Positions 25,859 to 33,680 of a stretch of 64,000 nt of DNA are shown here, piece after piece. Each line of letters starts with the position of its first letter. The stretch's first letter is position 1. Made by a program: the position numbers and the translations under genes. Source of the DNA: Nonomuraea thailandensis (lineage in GTDB: Bacteria > Actinomycetota > Actinomycetes > Streptosporangiales > Streptosporangiaceae); NCBI RefSeq assembly GCF_024172165.1, contig NZ_JAMZEB010000002.1:4671501-4735500 (forward strand). The letters run 5' to 3'. The notes beneath the pieces were generated by a model. It was not told the origin of the DNA. It saw only the letters and a list, made by a program, of their open reading frames with translations, and did no database searches.

Positions 25859-28800
25859 TCAGTCCGCCGAGGCGCGGCCGGTGGCGGTCCCGGGGCAGGG
25901 TGGGTCGTAGGGCACGCCGGGCAGGTACTGGCGCCACTCGGCCGGGCTGATCGGCGGGAAGGCCAGCGCGCAGATGCGCCGGGCGGCGTGGCCGGGGTCG
26001 ACCGGCCACAGGCGGGCGGTCGAGTCGCCGGACACCGTGGCCAGGGTGGCGCCGTCCGGGCTGAAGGCCGCCTTGTTGACCTGCTCCAGGTGACCGGTCA
26101 GCGTGGCGAGCGGGGTCGCCGCGGCCGGGTCGGCGATGTCCCAGAGCATCGCGGTCCGGTCGTCGCCGGCGGTGGCCAGCGTGCGGCCGTCGCGGCTGAA
26201 GGCCACCGACTGCACGCTGTCGGCGTGGCCACGCAGGACGGCGATGGGCCGGTCGAGGGCGCGCACGTTCCAGAGGCGGGCCGTGCGGTCGCCGCTGCCG
26301 CTGGCCAGCAGCGTGCCGGTGCGGTCGAAGGCGAGGTAGTAGACCGTGCCGCCGTGGCCTCCGGCGACGCCGAGCGGGGCCAGGTCTGTGGCGCGCCACA
26401 GCCGGATGGTCCGGTCGCCGCCGCCGGTGGCCAGCAGCCGGCCGTCGGGGCTGAAGGTCACGGCGTTGACGGCGGCCTCGTGGCCCTTGGCGACGGCCCG
26501 GAGCACCGGACGGCCGGGGGCGGAGATGTCCCAGACGTGCACGTCGAACTTCTCGCCCGCCACCACCAGGCTCCTGCCGTCGGGGCTGACGGCCGCGGCG
26601 AAGATGTTGCCGATCCCGGCCGCCGTCTCGGACAGGAGCCGGGGGCGGGCCGGGTCGGTGAGGTCCCACAGGCGTATCGAGCTGTCCAGGTCGGTGCTGG
26701 CGAGGAGGGTGCCGTCGCGGGCGAAGGCGACGGCGGTGACGCCGTCGGTGTGCCCGGTCAGGGTGGCCAGCGGGCGTGGATCGCCCGACACGTCCCAGAT
26801 CTTGATCGTCGGGTGGCCGGCCGTGGCGAGCAGGCGGCCGTCGGGGCTGTAGGCGAGCGCGTAGACCGTGCCGCGCTGGCCGCCGAGCAGGGGCCGGCGC
26901 AGGTCCCACACGCGTACGGTGTCGTCGCGCCCTCCGGACGCCAGGACGCGGCCGTCAGGGCTGTGGCGCACGGTGTAGACGGTGTTCGAGTGCCCCGCCA
27001 TCACGATCGGTTCGGCCTGGACATCGGTCAGGTCCCACAGCCGGGCCGTGCGGTCGTAGCTGCCGGTGGCCAGGGAGCGGCCGTCGGGGCTGAAGTCGAT
27101 GGCGACCACGCCGTCCTCGTGCCCGGAGAGCGTGGCCAGGTGCCTGCCGCGCCGGGGGTCGCGCAGGTCCCACAGCCGTACCGTGTCGTCGAAGCCGCCC
27201 GTGGCCAGGGTGTCGCCGTGGAAGGCGGCCGCCAGCACCGATCGGGTGTGCCCGCGCAGGTCGGGCAGGCGTTCGGGGTGGCGCGGGTCGCCGACGTCCC
27301 AGAGCATGACGTCGTTGGAGAAGGCGGTGATGGCCAGCGTCCGGCCGTCGGGGCTGAAGACGACGTCCGACAGTTCCTTGGGCGCGCCTTCGAGCGTGCT
27401 CAGAAGGTACGGCTTGCGGGGATTCGAAACGTTCCATACCTGGGCAGTGGCGTCGTAGGAGGCGGTCGCCAGCATCGTCCCGTCGGGGCTGAACGCCACC
27501 CCGATGATCCCCATGGTGTGCCCGCCCATCGTGGCCAGCGCCACGGGGCGCCGGGGGTCGCGCACGTCCCACAGGCCGGCCGTGTTGTCGTTGCCCGCGG
27601 TGGCCACCACCTGCCCGCCCGGCGCGAACGCGGCCGCCGAGATGCCCTTGGCGTCGCCCGTCACCGACGACAGCGCGCCCGGCCGCAGCGGATCCGTCAC
27701 GTCCCACATCCGCAGCGTGCCGTCGAGTGCCACCGTGGCCAGCCGCCTGCCGTCGGGGCTGTAGTTCACCGCGTAGACCGCGCCGGCGTGGGCGCTCAGC
27801 ACGTTGGCGTACGGATTGCCCAGCGTGCTGAGCACCGCGCCGCGCGACTCGGTGGTCGGCGTGAGCCGCTGGGCGGCCAGGGCGAGCTGGGCGGCCAGCG
27901 CCGGGTTGCCCGGCCGCAACGCGACCGACTCGTTGGCGACCTTGCCGGACAGCGCGGCGTTGCGCTGGTCGCCGATGTCGCGCTGGCCGCGTGCCGCGAC
28001 CACCACCGCCGCCGTGGTCAGCAGCAGCAGCGCCGCCAGCACGGCCACGAGCCGTCGCAGCCGCCGGGTGCCGCGCCGTTGCGCGGCGGCCTCCGCCTCC
28101 TGGCGTTCGACGGACGCCGCCAGGAAGCGCCGGGCCTGCGGCCCGGGCGCGGCGTGCGGTCCGGCGCCCGCGGCCCAGAGGCGGGCCACGGCCAGCCGCG
28201 AGCCGCGGTAGAGCGCGCCGGGGTCCTCGCCTTCCCCGGCCCACCGCGCCGCGGCCTCGGCCAGGTCGCGGCCGACGACCAGCCCCGCCCGGTCGCTCTC
28301 CAGCCAGCCGGCCAGCCGCGGCCAGGCGGTGACCAGGGCCTCGTGGCTGATCTGCACCTTGTCGAGGTCGACGGTGATCAGGCGCTCGGCCACGAAGCGG
28401 TCGAGCACGTCCTCCGCCTCGGCCGCCACGGCGGGGTCGTGGTCGGCGAGGATCTCGGCGATCGTCATGCTCCTGCGGGTGGCGGCGGTGCCGGACGCCA
28501 CGTGGACGAGCGTCAGGAAGAGCCTCCTGGCCAGCTCCTGGCGGTGCTCGCTCAGGCCCAGGTAGACCTTCTCCGCGCTGTCGGCCACGGCCCTGCCGAT
28601 GCCGCCGACCTTGCGGTAGTCGGCGATGGTCAGCCGCCTGCCCTGGCTCTCGCGCCACATCGCGTACAGGGCGTGGGAGACCAGCGGCAGCGTGCCGGCC
28701 TCATGCGCCTCGCCGTCGGCGCGCGCCGGGGCGACCTCGCGCAGCAGCAGCTCGACCAGGCCGTTCTCGATCTCTATGCCGGCCTTGCGGGCGGGCTCGA

Positions 28801-29572
28801 CGACGGCGGCGCGCAGTTCGTCCTCGCCCATCGGGCCGACCACGAGCTGGCCGGAGCGCATCGCCGCGAGCAGCTCGGGGTGGCGCATCGCCTGGCCGTA
28901 GAAGTCGGCGCGCAGGCCGGCCACGACCACCGCCCGCTCGGCCGCCTCGCCCAGCGCCGCGATGAACCTCGCGCGCTCGTCCTGGTCCTCGCAGACCGTG
29001 AAGACCTCCTCGCACTGGTCCACGATCAGCACCTCGCCCCGCTGCCGTGCCAGCGCGGCCATCGGGTGCGGCCCCGGCGTGAACACGGCGGCCTCGCGGC
29101 CCAGCGCGGGCACCACCCCCGCCCGCAGCAACGAGGACTTGCCCGAGCCGGAGGCGCCCACCACGAGCCGGAGGCCCGGCTCGGCCAGGCGGGCGACGAG
29201 CTGCTCGGTCAGCGCCGCGCGGCCGAAGAACCACTCGGCGTGCTCGGTCCCGAAGGCCGCCAGCCCCCGGTACGGCTCCGGCCCCGCCGGGCGCCGGCCG
29301 GGCGCGCGGCGTACCCGGTGCCAGGCGTTGAGCCACTGCTCGACGTCCGCGTCCTGGCTCACCCCGCACACCCGCAGGACCTCGACCAGCAGGTCGCGTG
29401 AGGAGAGGGAGGGCAGGCCGCGCCCGGCGAACCAGTCGCCCAGCGTGCTGGGGGCGATGCCGGCCCCCACCTTGGCCGCCACCTGGCGCACCGACACCCC
29501 GGCCGATTCGCGCAGCCGGGTCAGCGCCTGGCCGAACTCCTCGCGGGTCGTGATGAGTTCCTGCTCCCGCAC
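25859..29572 (-). CDS. HTH / nSTAND ATPase / transmembrane / 14-blade WD40 protein
   Basis: A 1237-residue multidomain protein. Order: Xre-like HTH (10-60: LRESAGVSVRQVAAKVG), linker EPYRGLAAFGTEHAEWFFGR, nSTAND1 P-loop NTPase with Walker A GASGSGKSS (139-147) and Walker B VLIVDQCEEV (Asp185), helical region with SHEALVTAWPRLAGWL, one transmembrane segment (VAVLAALLLLTTAAVVVAA), then fourteen WD40 repeats (for example GHEDGVVAIDFSPDGRSLAT), enough for two seven-blade propellers. STAND proteins are signal-dependent switches that oligomerise on NTP binding. Start: GTG 29572 (or 29578) has GGGGAGG just upstream; the ATG at 29698 would read through the divergent promoter region. It faces the TIR-GUN4/SPFH/TIR operon. 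An HTH next to a membrane anchor is odd for a classic regulator. Confidence 0.9.
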   Translation of the reverse strand: MREQELITTREEFGQALTRLRESAGVSVRQVAAKVGAGIAPSTLGDWFAGRGLPSLSSRDLLVEVLRVCGVSQDADVEQWLNAWHRVRRAPGRRPAGPEPYRGLAAFGTEHAEWFFGRAALTEQLVARLAEPGLRLVVGASGSGKSSLLRAGVVPALGREAAVFTPGPHPMAALARQRGEVLIVDQCEEVFTVCEDQDERARFIAALGEAAERAVVVAGLRADFYGQAMRHPELLAAMRSGQLVVGPMGEDELRAAVVEPARKAGIEIENGLVELLLREVAPARADGEAHEAGTLPLVSHALYAMWRESQGRRLTIADYRKVGGIGRAVADSAEKVYLGLSEHRQELARRLFLTLVHVASGTAATRRSMTIAEILADHDPAVAAEAEDVLDRFVAERLITVDLDKVQISHEALVTAWPRLAGWLESDRAGLVVGRDLAEAAARWAGEGEDPGALYRGSRLAVARLWAAGAGPHAAPGPQARRFLAASVERQEAEAAAQRRGTRRLRRLVAVLAALLLLTTAAVVVAARGQRDIGDQRNAALSGKVANESVALRPGNPALAAQLALAAQRLTPTTESRGAVLSTLGNPYANVLSAHAGAVYAVNYSPDGRRLATVALDGTLRMWDVTDPLRPGALSSVTGDAKGISAAAFAPGGQVVATAGNDNTAGLWDVRDPRRPVALATMGGHTMGIIGVAFSPDGTMLATASYDATAQVWNVSNPRKPYLLSTLEGAPKELSDVVFSPDGRTLAITAFSNDVMLWDVGDPRHPERLPDLRGHTRSVLAAAFHGDTLATGGFDDTVRLWDLRDPRRGRHLATLSGHEDGVVAIDFSPDGRSLATGSYDRTARLWDLTDVQAEPIVMAGHSNTVYTVRHSPDGRVLASGGRDDTVRVWDLRRPLLGGQRGTVYALAYSPDGRLLATAGHPTIKIWDVSGDPRPLATLTGHTDGVTAVAFARDGTLLASTDLDSSIRLWDLTDPARPRLLSETAAGIGNIFAAAVSPDGRSLVVAGEKFDVHVWDISAPGRPVLRAVAKGHEAAVNAVTFSPDGRLLATGGGDRTIRLWRATDLAPLGVAGGHGGTVYYLAFDRTGTLLASGSGDRTARLWNVRALDRPIAVLRGHADSVQSVAFSRDGRTLATAGDDRTAMLWDIADPAAATPLATLTGHLEQVNKAAFSPDGATLATVSGDSTARLWPVDPGHAARRICALAFPPISPAEWRQYLPGVPYDPPCPGTATGRASAD

Positions 29573-29615
29573 GAGCACCTCCCCAGACCCGGCACGCCGC
29601 CATGGTAACCGGCCG

Positions 29616-29637
29616 TGTACGGAGTTGTACGGATAAT
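29616..29637. promoter_or_regulatory. direct repeat in the divergent nSTAND / TIR-GUN4 promoter region
   Basis: TGTACGGA occurs twice (29616-29623 and 29626-29633) with 10-bp periodicity, so both copies face the same side of the helix. GATAAT (29632-29637) could be a -10 for the TIR-GUN4 operon. The whole intergenic space between GTG 29572 and TTG 29698 is 125 bp. A direct-repeat operator for the neighbouring HTH protein is possible. Confidence 0.45.
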
Positions 29638-29697
29638 CGCCGGCCGCTCCCCCGGCCCTGGTCGCGGGCGTTGAATCTGTCCCAGAAGGAGCTGACA

Positions 29698-31104
29698 TTG
29701 ATCGAGGTATTCGTTTCCTACGCCGGCGAGGACGCCGCCTGGGCGCGGACTCTGGCCGGGAGATTCATAGCGGGGGGCCTGACGGTCTTCTTCGACGAAT
29801 GGGACATCCTGCCCGGCGACGTGGTGCCGCACCGGCTGGACAAGGCGATCAGGGACTCCATGGCCTGCGTCGCCGTCGTCAGCCCGGCGCTGTTCCGCTC
29901 GCCGAGGGCGATGGAGGAGCACGCGGCGCTGATGGGCAGGGGCATCCGGTTCATCCCGGTGCTCATCGGCGACGCCGAGCCGCCCGCGTTCACCAAGGGG
30001 CGGGTCTGGCGCGACTTCAGAGGCGTCGAGGGAGACGACTACGACGAGAAGGTGGACGAACTGGTCGACATCCTCGCCCGGAGGGAACCCCATCGGGAAC
30101 GCGAGGGCGCAGCCAGGGAGAACCTGGAGGCGGCACTGCCGTCGCCGCCGCGCCCGCTGGTCCCTCCCGAGCAGGACTGCTTCGTGCTCTGCCACGTGGG
30201 TGCGGACCACGACTACGCCTTGCGGCTGGTGCTGCAGCTGCGCGCCGCCGGCCTGCCGGTGTGGTGGCTGGGCAGCCTGGAGCCGGGCGACCTGCAGTTC
30301 TGGGAGATCAGGAGGCGGCTGAGGCACGCGATCGGGGTGATCGTGCTGATGTCGCCGCCGTCACAGGACTCCGACGACATCACTCGGATGATCATCGAGG
30401 GCGAGCTGCACGCCCGCCCCTTCGTCCCGGTCCTCCTGCACGGCAGGCGCAACTATCACCTGGCCCACACCTGGTACATCGACGCCAGGGACGGCAGGCC
30501 GCTCGGGGCGGACGAGCTGGCGATCCTGCGGCGCCTGTACCGGGCGCACACGGCCGGGAAGCCACTGGACGCGGGCGGCCTGCTGCCCGCCCCGCTGGCC
30601 AGTCCGCCCGTGCGCGCGCTGCGGCTGCCGGCCGCCTCGTCGCTGGCCAGGCTGGACGGCCTGCTCGAGGCCGGCGACCACCGGCACGCCGACCTGCTGA
30701 CGACGCTGATCCTGCTGGAGGCGGCCGACCGGCTGGAGGAGGGCTGGCTGGCCGAGCGCGACGGCGCGGCCCTGCCGTACGAGCTGCTGGGCGGGATCGA
30801 CGCGCTCTGGGCCGGGCACACCCACGGCAGGCACGGCTTCCGGGCGCAGGCCGCGCTGGCCGAGGTGCGCAGGGGGCTGGACGTCGAGTTCATGCGCCAG
30901 CAGCTCGCCTACGGCTGGCGCGAATCGGAACGTGCCAAAATGCCGCGCCACTACCGCGACTTCGCCGCCTGGCCCGCCTACACCGGCTTCTTCCCCACCC
31001 TCCGCAACCCGCAGAACGAGAAGTTCTTCGACTGGTACGAGCAGTGGGCCACCACTGTCCTCGCCGTTCATCTCAAGGTACGCGCGTGGAAGGAATGCAT
31101 ATGA
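29698..31104 (+). CDS. TIR-TIR-GUN4 domain protein
   Basis: A 468-residue protein. TIR 1 (1-130): EVFVSYAGEDAAWARTLAGR, VFFDEWDILPGD, VVSPALFRSPRAMEEHAAL; Glu73 or Glu74 sits where NAD-cleaving TIRs have the catalytic Glu. A degenerate second TIR (158-265): DCFVLCHVGADHDYALRLVL, MSPPSQDS, IIEGELHARPFVPVLLHG. C-terminal GUN4-like domain (about 315-462): LDGLLEAGDHRHADLLTTLI, ELLGGIDALWAGHTHGRHGF, YGWRESERAKMPRHYRDFAA, PTLRNP, following GUN4 order (LWxxYSxGRFGFSVQ). GUN4 binds tetrapyrroles in cyanobacteria and plants. Start: TTG 29698 with AGAAGGAG six bases upstream. It overlaps the SPFH gene by ATGA. Likely a ligand-gated signalling or effector protein; that is inference. Confidence 0.85.
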   Translation: MIEVFVSYAGEDAAWARTLAGRFIAGGLTVFFDEWDILPGDVVPHRLDKAIRDSMACVAVVSPALFRSPRAMEEHAALMGRGIRFIPVLIGDAEPPAFTKGRVWRDFRGVEGDDYDEKVDELVDILARREPHREREGAARENLEAALPSPPRPLVPPEQDCFVLCHVGADHDYALRLVLQLRAAGLPVWWLGSLEPGDLQFWEIRRRLRHAIGVIVLMSPPSQDSDDITRMIIEGELHARPFVPVLLHGRRNYHLAHTWYIDARDGRPLGADELAILRRLYRAHTAGKPLDAGGLLPAPLASPPVRALRLPAASSLARLDGLLEAGDHRHADLLTTLILLEAADRLEEGWLAERDGAALPYELLGGIDALWAGHTHGRHGFRAQAALAEVRRGLDVEFMRQQLAYGWRESERAKMPRHYRDFAAWPAYTGFFPTLRNPQNEKFFDWYEQWATTVLAVHLKVRAWKECI

Positions 31105-32810
31105 TCATATTCGCCGTCGCCCTTCTGGCGCTGATGGCAGCCGCCGGGTACGTCGCGATCGCGGGGCGGATCTCGGTGCCCGAGCACCACGTCGGCGTCG
31201 TCACCCGCAGGCTCGGCCGCAAGGACCCGGCCTTTCCGCGGGTAGCGCCGGGCAACACGAAGGGCGTGCAGGCCAGGGCGCTGGCGCCGGGCCGGGTGAC
31301 GTGGCTGCCGCCGGGCCTGTACGCGGTGGAGTTCGTGAAGAGCGTCCACGTGCCCGCCGGCATGATCGGGCTGGTCGTGGCGCACGAGGGCCGGCCCAGG
31401 CCGCGCGGCAGGAAGCTCGGGCGGTACGTCAAGGAGTGCGACAACTTCCAGGACGGCCAGGCGTTCCTGCTCAACGGCGGCGAGCAGGGCCATCAGGTCG
31501 CCACGCTCGACGGCGACACCACCTACCTGATCAACACCCGGCTCTTCACGGTCGAGACGGTGCCGCGCACGTACGTGCCGCGCGGCACCGTCGGGCTGGT
31601 GCACGCGCTGGCGGGTCGGATCTCGCCGGCCGACCGGCCGTTCGGCTGCCACGTCGAGTGCGACAACTTCCAGGACGGCGCGGCCTTCCTCGACTCGGGC
31701 GGGGAGCAGGGCAGGCAGCTCGCGGTGCTGCCCGGCGGCGCCTCGTACGACATCAACCCGAAGTTGTTCAAGGTCATCACCGTCGACAACGTGGACGAGG
31801 CCGAGGACAGGCTGACCGCCGCGCACCTGAAGGAGGTGCCGATCCCGATCGGCCACACCGGCGTGGTCGTCACGCTGGACGGCGCCGGGAGCGCGGCCAT
31901 CGGCGAGCCCGTCGAGGGGCACAGCAGCTTCCGCAAGCCGTGGGAGTTCCTGGCCCGCGGCGGCACCAGGGGCGTGCAGGAGGAGACCCTCAAGGAGGGC
32001 GCCGTCCTGGCCCTGAACCCGTGGTTCGTCCGGGTGGTGCTCATGCCGACCCGGGTGGTGACCCTCGAATGGGGCGACAAGAGCGACTCGCAGTCGGGCA
32101 ACTACGACGCCGAGCTCGACCCCATCGTGGTGAACGTCCAGGGCTACCGGCTGCGCGTGGACATGAACCAGACGCTGCGCATCCCGGAGGCGGCCGCGCC
32201 CACGCTGGTCAGCGAGTTCGGCGGCACGGGCAACTCGCCGCTGGGCGGGCTGTACGACGACCCCCGCCCCGTGCAGCGTTTCGTGGAGCGGGTGCTCGGC
32301 TCGACCGTGGCGGGCTACTTCAACGGCATCGCCATGGCGGGGACGATCGACGAGTTCCTGAGGCGCTACGCCGAGACCCGCACCGCCTTCGCCGCCAAGG
32401 TGCGCAGCGCGCTGGAGGAGTGGGGCGTCGAGGCGCTGCAGACGAACCTCGGCGCCGTCGAGGCCGACGACCCCAAGCTCAACGCCCTGCTCCAGGAGGC
32501 GGCCGACGAGGAGCTGCGCGGCAGGCGGATGCACATCACCCACAGCCTCCTCACGGTCGAGGAGCAGATCGACGAGGCCAAGGCCCGCGCGGAGCGCCGC
32601 CGCGTGGACGCCGACAAGCAGATCGACGTCGAGCTGCTGGGGGCGGACCGGCACACGCTGATCGAGCTGGCGAAGGCCATCTCCAGCATGAAGGGGCCGG
32701 AGTTCATGGCCGGTGGCGACGGGGACCACCTCCAGCTCATGGTGCTGCGCGACATGCTCGGCCGGCTGCGCGACATGAAGCCGGACAAGGAACTGGAGCA
32801 GGGCGGGTGA
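31101..32810 (+). CDS. membrane SPFH/band-7 protein with repeated N-terminal modules
   Basis: A 569-residue protein. One N-terminal transmembrane segment (IIFAVALLALMAAAGYVAIA) is followed by three related modules of about 90-100 residues: the first two share CDNFQDG, then FL and GGEQG (ECDNFQDGQAFLLNGGEQG and ECDNFQDGAAFLDSGGEQG), the third reads FRKPWEFLARGGTRG. Then comes an SPFH domain (LDPIVVNVQGYRLRVDMNQT; EEWGVEALQTNLGAVEADDP) and a charged coiled-coil (EEQIDEAKARAERRRVDADK). SPFH proteins build ring or cage scaffolds on membranes. Start: ATG 31101 overlaps the TIR-GUN4 stop, with GGAAGG upstream; its own stop overlaps the next start (GTGA). It probably scaffolds the TIR proteins. Confidence 0.87.
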   Translation: MIIFAVALLALMAAAGYVAIAGRISVPEHHVGVVTRRLGRKDPAFPRVAPGNTKGVQARALAPGRVTWLPPGLYAVEFVKSVHVPAGMIGLVVAHEGRPRPRGRKLGRYVKECDNFQDGQAFLLNGGEQGHQVATLDGDTTYLINTRLFTVETVPRTYVPRGTVGLVHALAGRISPADRPFGCHVECDNFQDGAAFLDSGGEQGRQLAVLPGGASYDINPKLFKVITVDNVDEAEDRLTAAHLKEVPIPIGHTGVVVTLDGAGSAAIGEPVEGHSSFRKPWEFLARGGTRGVQEETLKEGAVLALNPWFVRVVLMPTRVVTLEWGDKSDSQSGNYDAELDPIVVNVQGYRLRVDMNQTLRIPEAAAPTLVSEFGGTGNSPLGGLYDDPRPVQRFVERVLGSTVAGYFNGIAMAGTIDEFLRRYAETRTAFAAKVRSALEEWGVEALQTNLGAVEADDPKLNALLQEAADEELRGRRMHITHSLLTVEEQIDEAKARAERRRVDADKQIDVELLGADRHTLIELAKAISSMKGPEFMAGGDGDHLQLMVLRDMLGRLRDMKPDKELEQGG

Positions 32811-33331
32811 TCCCGGAGTGGATCGGGGCGGTCGCCGCCGTCGTCGCGATCGTGCCGTTGTTCGCGGCGGGGCTGACCAGGCTCCGCCGCAGGCCCCCCG
32901 CCGCCGGACTCCCCGCCGACCCCGGCGGGGAGCGGTACGACCTGTTCCTCTCCTACGTCGACGCGGACGCGGACGCGGCCAGGCGGCTGGCCCGCCGGCT
33001 GCTGACCGCGCACGGCCTGACCGTCTTCTTCGCCGAGTGGTCCGTCGGGCCGGGGATCGTCGGGCTGATCGCCAAGGGCGAGGCCATCGAGAAGGCGGCG
33101 CACGGGGCGCTGCTGTTCAGCCGGAACTCGGTGGGGGACGCCGAGCTGATGGACGCCTACGCGGCGCTGCTGACCCGGGTCTACGACGGCTCCGGGGGGC
33201 GTTTCGTCCCGGTGCGCCTGGACGGCGCGGAGCTGCCGACGTTCGCCGCGATCCGTCAGCCGATCGACCTGCGCCGCGGGTACGACGCGGAGGTGGCCAA
33301 GCTCGCGGCCGCCGTCGCTCAGAAGAAGTGA
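32807..33331 (+). CDS. membrane-anchored TIR domain protein
   Basis: A 174-residue protein: an N-terminal transmembrane helix (IGAVAAVVAIVPLFAAGL, about 6-23), a short basic linker (TRLRRRPP) and one TIR domain (44-174: RYDLFLSYVDADADAARRLA, LTVFFAEWSVGPGI, ALLFSRNSVGDAEL). Aligned with TIR 1 of the upstream protein, its MDAYAALL replaces MEEHAALM, so the residue at the usual catalytic Glu position is Ala; it may be a non-enzymatic adaptor or membrane recruiter. Start: GTG 32807 overlaps the SPFH stop. A hairpin follows at 33390. Confidence 0.87.
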   Translation: MIPEWIGAVAAVVAIVPLFAAGLTRLRRRPPAAGLPADPGGERYDLFLSYVDADADAARRLARRLLTAHGLTVFFAEWSVGPGIVGLIAKGEAIEKAAHGALLFSRNSVGDAELMDAYAALLTRVYDGSGGRFVPVRLDGAELPTFAAIRQPIDLRRGYDAEVAKLAAAVAQKK

Positions 33332-33389
33332 TCCCGGAAGGCCGCAGGACAGGCGCCGAATCAACAGCCGGCCCGCCGTACGAACGCGC

Positions 33390-33437
33390 CGCCTCCCGTG
33401 CCCCCGCCCCGTTCCGAGGCGGCCGGGGGCGGAGGCG
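33390..33437 (+). terminator. GC-rich hairpin downstream of the TIR/SPFH operon
   Basis: CGCCTCC (33390-33396) pairs with GGAGGCG (33431-33437), and CCCCCG (33401-33406) with CGGGGG (33424-33429), giving a long interrupted stem about 60 bp after the TM-TIR stop. There is no U-tract, which is usual for actinomycete terminators. Confidence 0.6.
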
Positions 33438-33549
33438 CGGTGGTGCCGGGTGGTCGAGGAGCCGCGCGGCGGTGGGCCGAAATTGACCCAAGAATCACCC
33501 GCCGGAATGCACCACGTCATGGGCCGATCGCACCCCTAGCGTGGCGGCC

Positions 33550-33672
33550 ATGACGAACGTGACCATTCCCTCACGCATGAACCTCTCGGTCGTCGCCCCG
33601 GCGGTCTTCACGCAAGGCCGCCGGTCGCGGCCCGGGGCCCCGGCCTCTCACCGGTCCGGGGCCGGCTCGCGA
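33550..33672 (+). pseudogene. short N-terminal fragment, possibly carboxymuconolactone decarboxylase-like
   Basis: ATG 33550 opens a 40-codon frame beginning MTNVTIPSRMNLSVVAPAVF. The piece RMNLSVVAPAVF is the kind of start seen in AhpD/carboxymuconolactone decarboxylase proteins; after about 22 residues the sequence loses coding character and stops at a TGA inside the MFS gene. Alternatively it is the original start region of the MFS gene with a frameshift. Low confidence. Confidence 0.3.
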
Positions 33673-33680
33673 TCCTCGCC

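Noticed and set aside
25988..29401. A 1137-codon open frame on the plus strand antisense to the WD40 gene
   Set aside because: Its translation is Gly/Arg/Val-rich without domains, while the opposite strand has clear Walker motifs and WD40 repeats. Long antisense frames are expected in very GC-rich genes with repetitive codons.
29799..31094. In-frame N-terminal extension of the SPFH gene giving a protein of about 1000 residues
   Set aside because: The extra part overlaps the TIR-GUN4 gene in another frame, is low complexity, and a good SD plus ATGA overlap mark 31101 as the start.
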